64,000 nucleotides of DNA from positions 8,912,469-8,976,468 of the forward strand of contig NC_049994.1 of the NCBI RefSeq assembly GCF_000003815.2, read 5' to 3'. Source of the DNA: Branchiostoma floridae. Its lineage: Eukaryota; Chordata; Leptocardii; Amphioxiformes; Branchiostomatidae. The notes below the pieces were generated by a model, which ran no database searches, was not told the origin of the DNA, and saw only the letters and a list, made by a program, of their open reading frames with translations. Every line of letters begins with the position of its first letter. Position 1 is the first letter of the stretch. Made by a program: the position numbers and the translations under genes. Positions 12,207-23,736 of this stretch are shown in pieces.

Positions 12207-12730
12207 GCAGTTGAACACACAGAACTCAGGAGATAAAGAGTATGGCAGTTGAACACACAGAACTCAGGAGATAAAGAGTATGGCAGTTGAACACACAGAA
12301 CTCAGGAGATAAAGAGTATGGCAGTTGAACACACAGAACTCAGGAGATAAAGAGTATGGCAGTTGAACACACAGAACTCAGGAGATAAAGAGTATGGCAG
12401 TTGAACACACAAAACTCAGTAGGGAAAGAGTATTGGAGTTGAACACACAAAACTCAGTAGGGAAACAGTATTGGTGTTGAACACACAGAACTCAGTAGGG
12501 AAAGAGTATTGGAGTTGAACACACAAAACTCAGTAGGGAAAGAGTATTGGAGTTGAACACACAAAACTCAGTAGGGAAAGAGTATTGGAGTTGAACACAC
12601 AAAACTCAGTAGGGAAAGAGTATTGGAGTTAAACACACAAAACTCAGTAGGGAAACAGTATTGGTGTTGAACACACAGAACTCAGTAGGGAAAGAGTATG
12701 GCAGTTGAACACACACTACCAGTGAACTAG
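12207..12730 (+). repeat. 38-bp minisatellite derived from a SINE body
   Basis: About 13.5 head-to-tail units of 38 bp. The first five units are almost identical (GCAGTTGAACACACAGAACT then CAGGAGATAAAGAGTATG). Later units form a second variant with CAAAACTCAGTAGGGAAAG and GAGTATTGGAGTT. The array exits at 12693-12730 into AGAGTATGGCAGTTGAACAC followed by ACACTACCAGTGAACTAG, which matches the middle of the SINE at 45397-45437. So the unit looks like an amplified piece of that SINE family. Confidence 0.92.
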
Positions 12731-14221
12731 TATCTGCAGCAATTGCAGTGAAATTTGGTGGCTCAAATTTTTAATTTGGTGACTTTACAGTAGGCAGTAT
12801 AACTAACGTACCTACAGATAGAACTAGAGTTGTAAACAGTAGCTAGTTAGGCTTGATCTTGTGTGACCTCCCCTGATTGCACACAGTCCCCTGAGAAGTC
12901 ATATAATACCAGAGGTGACACTCCAACAAATCAGAAATTATGATGGATTATAATCAGGTTACATCTCCTCATATGGTGAGTGAAGGGCAAAACATCCTCA
13001 TCCACCAGACAGAAAAGTACATAGGAGCAAATTTAGCTAATTAAAGCAACCTTTCACCTACAAACATTCTCGTATAGAAGTACTGAAAAGGAACACAGGC
13101 ATATGCACTAAAAGATAGACATAGAATATTCAATGGAACAAGGGTACCAATAATCACATAGTTGCCCTACTTAACGATCACTCTATTCTATTAGTATTAC
13201 CTGTCCTGTTCCATAATTTAACAAACATGCTTACTCCTTTTTGTACAAATAATTATCTTGCATTGACCTTTATCAATAAGGCTCATACCGATCTTGGCAA
13301 GACCTTGATTTTTACGAGATATACCCTAACATTATCAACAACTATCTCTGGTTGAATCATCCAATAGCATTGCCATCCTTTGTGCCAGTTTAAATTGCAT
13401 CATGTACCATTAAAACTGGGTCATGATGATCCCTCCTTAGTTGATTACCTTGCTACGTAAAAGCAAGCCAAAGTTGATAAATCAGGGCAATCTCTCCGTC
13501 AGATCTCCTATTCCCATGTATGGGAGGTCATGCGAACATTAGCCCCGGTCATAAATTTGTTAGGATATAAACACTGCTGTCCTAAATTGGGTCTCATCAG
13601 GGAGTTTATAGGACCCATTGGTCTTATCAAACTTTTATGAGGCCAAGCCTGTCTGGACACATTAGAAGTCACTTTACCAATCCTTGCCCCAAATTCAACA
13701 TAAATTGCTATTTGTTTCATGTCTCTTAAGAGTCCATGCTTACCATGTCATCAATGGTTTTTGCAGTTGTAATATACATAAATTCAATTGTCACTGACTG
13801 TAAGGTAAAACATTGGTGTTCCACAATCCACAGGAAGTCAAGAGGTGTTGTTTAAGTTGAACAATACTCAATAAAAACTGGTCTATACGATGGATGATCA
13901 TAGCCATATAATTGTTGAAATCACCAAATCTACTTCCAATAATCTCTGGTATTGGTGCTCAATGATAGCTTAGTTATCCAAATGTGAAAATATATTTCCA
14001 CAAACATAACCATTTGCAAAAGTCATCAGAGCAAAATTAATCCATTATTGCTGCTAAATCCTAATGATGACTGTGAAACAAAAGCTTTCATTGCCCCTGC
14101 CTAAGTGGTGCATCTTTACTGAACCACGGCACCTGTCCTTGGTTAGCCGTTACACACCTAGTCTCTCTACCCATCCATCTCCTAACTCTAGCCGAGATCA
14201 TCCATCACCCTGTTAGACTTG
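12731..14221. other. Unannotated stretch, nothing recognised
   Basis: AT-rich, no repeats noted, short frames only. A slightly GC-richer patch near 13500-13700 carries a 70-codon minus-strand frame with no family resemblance. Confidence 0.55.
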
Positions 14222-14455
14222 TCAGACAAGCTTTCACTGTGGGAACATCACACTGTGTGATACAAGCACTCGAGGTATTCCCTACTGTGGTACCTCTGTC
14301 ACACAGGAGACAACGATTTCTTGTAACTTCTTGGTATGATACAGATACTTTTGTAGACAATGTATCTTATTCACAGATGTAAGTGACAAGCCTTTGGAGT
14401 GGGAAAATCAGACTGTGTGAAAAAGGTGCTCTTGGTATTCCCTACTAGGCACAGT
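14222..14455. repeat. Direct duplication, period about 160 bp
   Basis: GACAAGC(T)TT starts at 14225 and a matching GACAAGCCTTT starts at 14385. Both are followed by GTGGGAA, AATCA or CATCACACTGTGTGA, a GCTC or GCACTC block, and GGTATTCCCTACT. Old, diverged, non-coding. Confidence 0.8.
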
Positions 14456-14540
14456 GGAAAAAGATTCCTGAAACTCGTATTTTGTTACACAATAGAGACA
14501 ACTACTCTGCAAGGCAAGCTTCTTTCAGTATATGTAGAAT

Positions 14541-15207
14541 GTCAGTTCAGTACCAGGGACAGAGATGGTGTTAGATAAGAACTAGGACAGGGATGGTGTT
14601 AGTTCAGTACCAGGGACAGGAATGGTGTCAGTTCAGTACCAGGGACAGGGATGGTGCTAGTTCAGTAACAGGGACAGAGATGGTGTAAGTTCAGTACCAG
14701 GGACAGGGATGGTGTTAGTTCAGTACCAGGGACAGGAATGGTGTTAGTTCAGTACCAGGGACAGGGATGGTGTTAGTTCAGTACCAAGGACAGGAATGGT
14801 GTTAGTTCAGTACCAGGGACAGGGATGGTGTTAGTTCAGTACCAGGGACAGAGATGGTGTTAGTTCAGTACCAGGGACAGGGATGGTGTTAGTTCAGTAC
14901 CAGGGACAGGGATGGTGTTAGTTCAGTAACAGGGACAGGGATGGTGTTAGTTCAGTACCAGGGATAGGGATGGTGTTAGTTCAGTACCAGGTACAGAGAT
15001 GGTGTTAGTTCAGTACCAGGGACAGGGATGGTGTTAGTTCAGTACCAGGGACAGGGATGGTGTTAGTTCAGTACCAAGGACAGGGATGGTGCTAGTTCAG
15101 TAACAGGGACAGGGATGGTGTTAGTTCAGTACCAGGGACAGGGATGGTGTTAGATCAGTACCAGGGACAGAGATGATGTTAGTTCAGTACCAGGGACAGG
15201 GATGGTG
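14541..15207 (+). repeat. 29-bp minisatellite, about 23 units
   Basis: The consensus unit is TTAGTTCAGTACC followed by AGGGACAGGGATGGTG. Variants are mostly single substitutions (GAGATGG, GGAATGG, GTAACAGGG, GTACCAAGG, GGATAGGG) that recur in several units, as expected from unit-to-unit spread. The 5' edge has a disrupted unit near 14571-14590 (TTAGATAAGAACTAGGACAG). The 3' edge decays at TTGTTGGTTCAGTATGGC. 29 is not a multiple of 3, so it is not a coding repeat. Confidence 0.97.
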
Positions 15208-16329
15208 TTGTTGGTTCAGTATGGCTGACAGTAACTCATTTGATCCCTGGTCTCCCTACCCGAAAACCCACTTAATCCCTTAGCCAAAAGGTTAAGCCTG
15301 AACTTGCTGATAACAATTTACTACTTTGAAGAAGAATGGACCCTAATCCAAATCAGCCCATTTAACTTACTGTTGAGCCAACAGTCATGAAAATGACTTT
15401 GGCAGATGTTGAACACATTGGGGGCGGTTGTATAATTTCTATTTCTCATTTAAACAAGCAGTAGATAGTCCAATTTACATCTGTAACTCCCTGAAGTTTA
15501 CACAGCTCAGTTTACATATCATTGACAGTGAAGTAGACAACATCTGATATGCAACTGCTACAAGATACACAAACTTTCAAAGTCCTCATGACATTTTGCA
15601 AGGTGACATTTTTGTCACAACTGCGCAGTTTAAACACAATCACTGTGACTCATTGTGACCCTGTTTTGGCACGATTTCCCCATCGTGTTACAAACAGTGT
15701 GACGGCGCCAGCAGTTCACACCCCTCAGCTTCAGCGTTGGCACGCGTTGGCGACTCTTCCGTGCCTGAACAATCTAGGCAAGTACGTAAGATGTAGGACT
15801 CGAAATACCATCTGTGTATGCAGGTTAGTGCACGTAAAACTGGAGCTGTGCAGAGTAATATTCTCTGCACCTAGCCTGCAGCAGTCCATTTTAATGAAGG
15901 CTTTCAGGTGCAAAATTTACAGATTGAAATGGTCACTAACAGATCCACTGACCAACAGTGTATGGCATGGAATAAGTAGGGATAATGGCTATATTCTGCA
16001 CACTCATAAGTTATCACAGTTTCTGTCGTCTATATAATGGATACTACTTCTTCTACTACTGTAACTACTACTACTACTACTACATGTATGTACTGGGGAC
16101 ACTGAGTATATGTAGATTTTTGTTCGCGGTTATGATTGGCGTAGCCTGTAAAATACTAGAAAAAAATTAAAACAGTTCTTAAACATTATCCAATGTGATT
16201 CTTCCTGAATTCTTAAACTGACAGCTAGTAGACAGTGCAGGCTAGCCAAGAAAAGGATCAACAGAAAAGGAAAGGAACTAAATAACTACAACCAGATTAT
16301 CTCAATGTATTCCATATGGTATCAGAGAC
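15208..16329. other. Unannotated stretch with a 162-codon chance-like frame
   Basis: A plus-strand frame at 15549-16037 is the longest gap-free, repeat-free frame, but its translation shows no domain, hydrophobic segment or composition that I recognise. The segment about 15600-15830 is GC-richer with CpGs and could be regulatory. A TAC microsatellite is listed separately. Confidence 0.5.
16042..16083. repeat. Imperfect (TAC)n microsatellite
   Basis: Runs of TAC/CTA interrupted by TTCT and TGTAA, ending in TACATGTATG. Ordinary simple repeat. Confidence 0.9.
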
Positions 16330-16690
16330 TCACAGTTACCCGAATCGCCATAGTTTAAGCCAATCAGTACAGCTGCCACTTGGAATGTGGAAGACGGAAG
16401 TTTAGCTACAGGGGCGTTTGTCAGTGGAATCACCTTCCAATGACTTTAAAAACGGCTCCCAACATTGCAACATTCAAGCATATGATGAAATTGAGAGCTG
16501 ACCTCTGACCTCACGACCGGACTGAAGTATGATTATGGAAAACGGTCTTTGTATATATTATTTGTATGTTATGTATTGTGTTGATGTGTCATGTACTATA
16601 AGTTATCCAGGGCCCCACTGTAAAGCAGTGTGATACACTGAGTTGGGCTACCCTGGCTAAAGAAAACAGAATAAAAAAAAATAAAAAAAG
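16330..16690 (+). mobile_element. 5'-truncated non-LTR retrotransposon (LINE) 3' end
   Basis: In one frame from 16331 the translation contains NRHSLSQSVQLPL. After a frame change near 16380, a second frame reads CGRRKFSYRGVCQWNHLP, continues to FKHMMKLRADL and stops at 16506-16508. The order RHS...FSYRG...WNxLP...FK is the usual C-terminal tail after the reverse transcriptase domain in jockey-superfamily LINEs (CR1/L2-like). A 3' UTR of about 170 bp follows, including TTATCCAGGGCCCCACTG and a GTGATACACTGAGTTGGGC stretch, ending in an A-rich tail (ATAAAAAAAAATAAAAAAAG) at about 16690. The frameshift and loss of everything upstream make it dead. The exact LINE clade is not certain. Confidence 0.85.
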
Positions 16691-17097
16691 TAGTGCAGCT
16701 AAACTTTGTCTGATGAGATGATTTCAAGTTGTTACATTGTACATGCGCTAAAGTGAAAGTATTTCAAGCCCTGACAATGCATCAACAGGATTTGTAGGCA
16801 ACAGACCGATGATCCCCTCTCCATCTAACCATCTGGTCCGCAAAGCCTTAAGTCCCAAGCCTGCATGAAACGCAGACATCGCATTCTTAACGCAGGCCTA
16901 CTAGGAATAAACATCATGACCCCGCAACCTTGAAGATAGTCTACCACCTCTCAGTCCTTGACCTTCTTATCTTTGATGGTTGTAACCTTAACCCTTGTGA
17001 TTACCCAGTTGAGAGGCTTACATAAGTATGGGAGGTTAACAGTGGTTATGCAAGATAACAGTAATACTCAATTGACTGGATAGATTTTTGCTTCAGG
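16691..17097. other. Unannotated stretch
   Basis: No gene seen. The segment 16800-17000 is slightly GC-richer and has a TCF/LEF-like ATCTTTGATGG near 16970. Weak regulatory candidate only. Confidence 0.5.
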
Positions 17098-17298
17098 TAC
17101 TGTAAATGCATTTAAGTTCCCGTGGATTTAATTTCGCAGTAGTGGGGAAAAAGTTCGTGGTAGCACCAGGCACTGCACTCACTTACTGCAATGGAAAAAT
17201 ATTCACGGTGGTTTTAAGTTCGCGGTGAAGTGGCCACCGCAAAAAAACGCGAAAACCGTGAATATTAAACCACCACGAAAGTTTCTGTTTTTACAGTA
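17098..17298. mobile_element. TA-flanked MITE (mariner-like ends)
   Basis: The left end is TA-CTGTAAATG and the right end is TTTTTACAG-TA, giving short terminal inverted repeats CTGTAAA with a TA dinucleotide on each side. Subterminal blocks are also inverted: TTTAATTTCGCAG on the left against CGTGAATATTAAA and CCACGAAAG on the right. A central GCGGTGAAGTGGCCACCGC hairpin lies at about 17222-17240. Length is 197 bp without the TA duplication. Tc1/mariner transposases duplicate TA, so a mariner-mobilised MITE is the likely class. It has no coding capacity. Confidence 0.8.
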
Positions 17299-18158
17299 GT
17301 ATCCAATACATGACCTTTCCTCAGTGACACGGTTTAACAGTGGTTATTTTGTAATCGCCAGATGCGTGACTTTGCAATGAAAGTGCATGAAGGGTATCAG
17401 ATAACACATATGCTGTTTTTACTCTGATTTTCCCTCCTAGAAATAACTGGTGTATGAAATATTTATATCTGACCTAGTGATGCTTATCGTAAAACATGTG
17501 TTTGCAGAATACATGTATGACAAAATTCAGTGGCTTATAAATTGGGTAATTTAAATCTATTGCTTTCTGTGGGTACATTTTCCCACCATGCTACAAGTCA
17601 ATACAAAGACTTAGCCTCTCAGCAAAGGAAACTGGAAGAAAAAGGGACAAAATCTATGATATACCTATCAACAGCAAATGTTCTGAAACAGAAATACAAT
17701 ATTTCTAAGAATGTGAGGTTTAGAATTCTTTACAAATTTTCCTTCAGTATTTTTTCTTCACTCATACTCACTCAACTTTGATAGTTATTTGAAAATATGC
17801 AACAAAAAAGAACTGTGAAACTATCCGGCACATGAGCGTTTTGCATTTAAAAAAGTACATTGATTTCTTTTTTAAGGGAAGTTCACTTATCAAACTTCAA
17901 ACAGTTTAAATAAATGAGCCCTGTCATTGTGATGAAGCATCTGGCTTTCAAGAACAGCCAGAAAATGGAACATCTCATCATATCACACTGATATGTGCCA
18001 ACATCATCCCTAATAATCTTCAACAAATCTGATTGGAAACATACGGCCAACATAAATCATCCGAGTATGTCACCAACAATAAAACTCTTGCGGCTATCCA
18101 AAACACAGATCCGTATCATATATACGGTACTTGGCATACAAACTTTCTTGCAGGGTCT
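17299..18158. other. Unannotated stretch, nothing recognised
   Basis: AT-rich; an 83-codon plus frame (17530-17781) has no family resemblance. No repeats noted. Confidence 0.6.
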
Positions 18159-18979
18159 TGTCACAGTAGAGATCATGATCCAGTAGAATCGCCGATCCTC
18201 CTAGGAGAGATCGCGATCGGAGTTTCTCCTAGGAGAAATCCCGATCGCAATCTATACTAGTAGAATCGCCGATTGTCCTAGTATAGATTGCGATCGGGAT
18301 CTCTCCTAGGAGAAACTCCGATCCAAACTCAAATGATGCTAAGATATAGGAAACAGACTGCGATCAGGATCTGTCCTAGGACAATCGGCGATTCTACTAG
18401 TACAGATTGCAATCAGGATCTCTCCTAGGAGAAAGTCTGATCAAAACTCAAATGATGCTAAGATGTAGAAAACAGCAATATTTTTTTTTTGTAAACAATG
18501 ATTTCATTTAGTATTAATGGAAACCTACTAACTCATTACCAACTACACTGAAGCCTACTTGTGTCACTTCTACAATGTTAACTTCACCGAAGACTACCAC
18601 ACTAGAGTCACTTGTGCAACCTAACTCAAGGTACACTATAGTATATAGCATCACTTTCATGGTAAATTTCAGGATTTCTGATAAAGTAATTTCTGATAAT
18701 GTAATTTCTGATTAAGTAGTGGCAAAAATCTTATAATATGTGAAGGACACCAACAGGTGATCAAACAATGTGTTGGTATGCAAATTTCACGGCTTTGTAG
18801 GAACAATAACAACTGTAAAGTCGTCAAACAGGTGTCAAAATATCAAGCAATCTCTCCTAGGAGGATCGGCGATTCTACTAGTATAGATTGGGATCGGGAT
18901 TTCTCCTAGGAGAAACTCCGATCGCGATCTCTCCTAGGAGGATCAGCGATTCTACTGGATCGTGATCTCTACTGTGACA
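18159..18979. mobile_element. 821-bp element with 115-bp terminal inverted repeats rich in palindromes
   Basis: The left end (18159-18273) and the reverse complement of the right end (18865-18979) align over 115 bp with only three mismatches, starting TGTCACAGTAGAGATCA. The ends are packed with small perfect palindromes: CTCCTAGGAG at 18198, 18226, 18303, 18422, 18854, 18903 and 18931, and GATCGCGATC at 18209 and 18920. A subterminal direct repeat occurs at about 18292-18357 and 18414-18474 (GATC(G/A)GGATCTCTCCTAGGAG, then AAACTCAAATGATGCTAAGAT). The middle (18475-18850) is ordinary AT-rich sequence with three TAATTTCTGAT-like repeats. No protein and no obvious target-site duplication. Either a foldback/MITE-class element or an inverted-repeat structure of other origin. 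Confidence 0.88.
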
Positions 18980-20559
18980 TATACATGTAACAGTTGGGAT
19001 TGATAATAAAAGGACTGTCTATAACAATTGTCAGTTACTGATGTTACCAAATTCATCTTGTAAAAGGAACTGTAAATTGCATGTAAAATTAATTTCAGGT
19101 CACATGGTCAAGCCATGTCATTTTCCATTACTCACAAAACTTTTTGATATACAATGTCCATTCCAAGGAATTTACGAGTGAATTTCATTGGACAGAATGC
19201 CAATAACAATTTTAAAAGGATGCCAAACTTAGAATGGGCACACAACAAAATAATATGTCCACTGGGATAGTATTTTAACAAGGGTAGTTTTCATATGTTG
19301 CCAATTTGCCACCTTATACAACATATGCTTTGGATTTATGGTATGAGTTAGGGATATTGTCAGCAGTATCGGACCAATAACAACTTTACAACTAATGTGT
19401 ATTAAATATATATGCAATAAGCAAACTTTCAGATGGCAAAGACTTGCATATTTCCCATCAATACTAGGTATGGTACCTAACATTTCATTGTGTTTTGACA
19501 TTACATGTATACCATTTATGCAAGTTGCTACAAACGTATAAAAGTACAAGCTTCTGATATATTTCTGCATCTTTTGTCACAAGACCGAACGATGAACAAC
19601 AAAAAAGAACATTCAAAGTATATTTTTGCAAATTTTAGGGTATGAATGTATCCCAAAAGCATTCTAACGCAGAGCTATAGTACTGACATGGTTCAGAAGA
19701 GGTTGCAAAGGCCTTGATGCTGGCCTGAGCTAGGGAAATGAATGATCGATAAGCTAAGTTCTTCAGCGCCTGAAGCAAGGCCGACAACCTTTAATATAAA
19801 CGTGGCTATCGTGGATGCTTAGTAAGAATTGATGAGAAGGGCATATATCAATGTACACAGAGGAGTGATAAGAATTATATATCACTTTGTACTTCACAAT
19901 TCACATAAAATAGAATGGCAACATTTATCAGATATACAACTTTAACACTTTTTCATAGGTGCGCTATTACACAGCACAGCCATTACATTTGCCGCTATTC
20001 CAGAAGCTATTTTTTTTTTTCAGACGATGGCACATTTAGTAATTCGAATCACAACTATACTATGAGAGAGCAATAAAGCTATACTGCAGACAAAATAACT
20101 TACATACACACATCAATGTTAATGGAGGAATCACCTTATGTGCAGTTCAAATTGAATTACACAGATGCATACTATAATTTCATATCAGACCTTTTTGAGG
20201 ATTCATCTTATACCCATTTAAATTAAACGACTGCCTATAGCAAAAGCACTAAATCTTTAAAAAAAACTGTTAGATTTCCTAAAGCTACAATCAGTGGAGG
20301 GATCAGACCTGTAAATATGGCAGCTGAAACTTAAATGCGCTTCAAATGCTGGCATGAAATTTGCGTTGCTGAGAAAGTGGCACTGTGTCTGTAATAGCTT
20401 TAACCAAATTGTCTTTCACATTGAAAATCCTCTATCATGTTTTAAAAAACTGTCAGTTTCAAGAAATCTATATTGTTTGGAAATCCTGTCAATTCAATTT
20501 TGAACACAGAGTAAGGAAAGCCATACCGTGCCCAGTACCTTACATGTAGTCATTATATT
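18980..20559. other. Unannotated stretch, nothing recognised
   Basis: AT-rich. A 113-codon minus frame (19229-19570) has no family resemblance. Around 19660-19800 is mildly GC-richer with no motif I would defend. Confidence 0.6.
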
Positions 20560-21641
20560 TCAGCCATACCATAGGTATGGTGAAATATATTGTATTCGTA
20601 ATTATATTGCAATCCATACATAGTATGGGATTGCAATATATTGCTTTTCCTTTGTTTCTTCTCCTCCTGTCAAAATCTTCAAGTCGATTCAACTTTTTCA
20701 CTTTTGGGGCAAATGAGCTGAAATTTGGCATGGAGGTAGGGATAGCAAATACCCCCAGGTGTTTTTTTTCACTTTTTTGATAGAGGCCTTAGAAATTTTG
20801 ATATTTAGGGTTTTTGGTCATTTTTAGACAAAATATATATATTTTGGGCCCCTGTGCCCTGGTATTAAACCATAATGACCTGAAATTTGGTACAGCGGTG
20901 CATTGGACATGTCAGCACAGAAAACCATCAACACTTTCTTCATAGATCAATTTAAAAATGAGTTATTTTAGGGTTTTGGCCATTTTTGACTAAAAATGTC
21001 TATTTTTGGCTCCTATGCCCTTGTATGTAAGCTAAATGAACTGAAGTTTGGTATATAGGTGCATTGGATATATGAGCACAGGGCTCCATCAACACTTTCT
21101 TCATTGGTCACTTCAAAAATGAGTTATTTTGGGGTTTTCGGCCATTTTTGACAAAAAATGTATATTTTTGGCTCCTGTGCCCTTGTATTCAAACCAAATG
21201 ACCTGAAATTTGGTACATAGGTGCGTTTGACATATGACCACAGAACCCCATCAACGCTTTATTCATTGTTTACTCTAAAAAAGAGTTATTTTAGGGTTTT
21301 GAGCCATTTTTGACTAAAAATGTATATTTTTTGCTCCTATGCCCTTGTATAGAAACCAAATGACCTGAAATTTGGTACAGAGGTGCATTGAACATATGCT
21401 CAGAGGACCCCATTGACACTTTCTTCATAGATCACTTCAAAAATTAGTTATTTTAGGGTTTTCAGTCATTTTTGACTAAAAATGTATATTTTTGGCTTCT
21501 ATGCCCTTGTATGTAAACAAAATGACCTGAAATTTGGCACAAAGGTAAATTGGACATATGACAACAGCACCCCATTAACACTTTCTTCATAGAGCACTTA
21601 TAAAATGAGTTATTCTGGGATTTTTAGCCATTTTTAACTAA
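20560..21641 (-). repeat. 162-bp-unit repeat family, inverted block X'
   Basis: Six tandem units of 161-162 bp, with the TGA(C/G)CTGAAATTTGG anchor at 20714, 20876, 21037 (TGAACTGAAGTTTGG), 21199, 21361 and 21523. On the outer side the block ends in a 16-bp-stem palindrome, TTCAGCCATACC/GGTATGGTGAA, at about 20560-20590. It is the reverse complement of 22790-23525, which has only four of these units. So the two blocks share an origin and have changed copy number since. Confidence 0.9.
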
Positions 21642-22401
21642 ACTAGAAAGGCCGACATTTGCTTGAGAGCAAATACAGCATATTTCAGCCATCTCCCTCA
21701 TGCAACAATAGGCCTTGAGGTCGTTGACCCCTTTGGCCATTGGAAAATGACCCAAAAAATTCCAAAATATATCATTTTAAAGTGTTCCATGCTAACAATT
21801 ATACATGGGTCATTTGGATAAATATCTAGAGCACCCCTTTACCAAATTTCGGGTCATGTGGTTGTAAAACGAGGGAACAGGAGCCAAAAATGTCCAATTT
21901 TTGTCAAAAAATGGCCATAAAATCGCAATTTTAAGCATTGTGTTGTACTGTATGGAAAAACTGTTATTGAATTCATGTGCACATAATTAAAGGGCACTTT
22001 TATACCAAATTTCAGGTCATTTGGTTGTAAAACGAGGGTACAGGAGGCAAAAATGTGCTTTTTTTGTCAAAAAAATCGCAAAAATAAGCATTTTGTTGTA
22101 CCGTATGCCAAAACTGTTATTAAATCTGGGTGAACATATGATCAGGGCACCTCTGTACCAAATGTCATGTCATTCGGCTGTAATACCAGGGTACAGGAGC
22201 CCAAAATATACATAAAAATTGACAAAAACCTCAATAAAATCATTTTAAAGGCAGATATGAAAAAAATGAAAAAAACACCTGAGGGTATTGGCTTACACTA
22301 CCTTTGTGCCAAATTTCAAGTCAATCGTTTTAAAAACGGCGGAGTTGATTCGATTTGAAGATTTGACAGGAGAAAGAAAGAAAGAAAGAAACATTACGAA
22401 T
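21642..22401 (+). repeat. Block A: complete short unit of the family
   Basis: It runs from ACTAGAAAGG with the TTGCTTGAGAGCAA hairpin, through about four 151-164 bp units (anchors ending at 21855, 22019, 22172 and 22323), to the tail GACAGGAGAAAGAAAGAAAG and ACATTACGAAT. The tail is followed with no spacer by the next ACTAGAAAGG, so A and B are joined head to tail. Confidence 0.88.
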
Positions 22402-23525
22402 ACTAGAAAGGCCGACATTTGCTTGGGAGCAAATACAGCATATTGCAAGCCATCTTCATATGCATGCCAATCCCAAATTTAACAATTTTTGATTGATGTA
22501 CACCATAGGTGTGAATAGAGCCCTGTGGCTACATAACGTAGGCACCTTCATACCAAATTTCAGACCATTTGGTTTTCATACATAGGTACAGGAGCCAAAA
22601 CTTAACATTTTTAGTCCGTAAATGGCAAAAAATCCCAAAATTCAACAATTTAAAGTATTGTATGCCCAAAGTGAAAATGAAGTACTGTGGGCACTTGCCA
22701 GACACACTTTCATGCCGAATTTCAGGTCATTAGGTTTTCATACAAGGGTATAGGAGCCAAAAGTATACATTTTTTGTCAAAAATAGCCAAAAAAAACAAA
22801 ATAACTCATTTTTAAAGGGATCTATAAAGAAAGTGTTGATTGGACCCTGTGCTCATATGTCCAATGCACCTATGTACCAAATTTCAGGTCATTAGGTTTT
22901 CATATAAGGGTATAGGAGCCAAAAATATACATTTTTTGTCAAAAATGGCCGAAAACCCCAAAATAACTCATTTTTGAAGTGACCAATGAAGAAAGTGTTG
23001 ATGGAGCCCTGTGCTCATATATCCAATGCACCTATATACCAAATTTCAGTTCATTTAGCCTACATACAAGGGCATAGGAGCCAAAAATAGACATTTTTAG
23101 TCAAAAATGACCAAAACCCTAAAATAACTCATTTTTACAGTGATCTATGAAGAAAGTGTTGATGGTTTTCTATGCTGATATGTCCAATGCACCTCTGTAC
23201 CAAATTTCAGGTCATTATGGTTTAATACCAGGGCACAGGGGCCCAAAATATATATATTTTGTCTAAAAATGACCAAAAACCCTAAATATCAAAATTTCTA
23301 AGGCCTCTATCAAAAAAGTGAAAAAAACACCTGGGGGTATTTGCTATCCCTACCTCCATGCCAAATTTCAGCTCATTTGCCCCAAAAGTGAAAAAGTTGA
23401 ATCGACTTGAAGATTTTGACAGGAGGAGAAGAAACGAAGGAAAAACAATATATTGCAATCCCATACTATGTATGGATTGCAATATAACAATATATTTCAC
23501 CATACCTATGGTATGGCTGAAATAT
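22402..23525 (+). repeat. Block B: longer unit of the family, palindrome-ended
   Basis: Six anchors at 161-162 bp spacing (ending 22567, 22729, 22891, 23053, 23214 and 23375). The 3' end differs from block A: it finishes in a CAATATATTTCACC palindrome with CCATACCTATGGTATGG, ending GCTGAAATATA, and contains a TATTGCAATCC/GGATTGCAATA inverted pair at about 23451-23483. Two alternative 3' termini therefore exist in the family. Confidence 0.85.
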
Positions 23526-23736
23526 AAAAATGTATATTTTTGGCTCCTATGCCGTTGTATGTAAACCAAATGACCTAAAATTCGGCATGAAGGTGTGTAG
23601 GACAAGTGCCCACAGTACTTCATTTTCCCTTTGAGCAAACATTACTTCAACTTGTTGAATTTTGGGATTTTTTCCAGGATGAAGATGGATTGCAATATGC
23701 TGTATTTGCTCCTAAGCAAATGTCGGCCTTTCTAGT

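Noticed and set aside
12207-15207. CRISPR-like arrays
   Set aside because: Units are contiguous with no unique spacers, and the sequence is eukaryotic; these are minisatellites.
15549-16037. 162-codon plus-strand frame
   Set aside because: No domain, signal or family resemblance. A frame of this length is plausible by chance once in a 64-kb window, and overlapping minus frames are also open.
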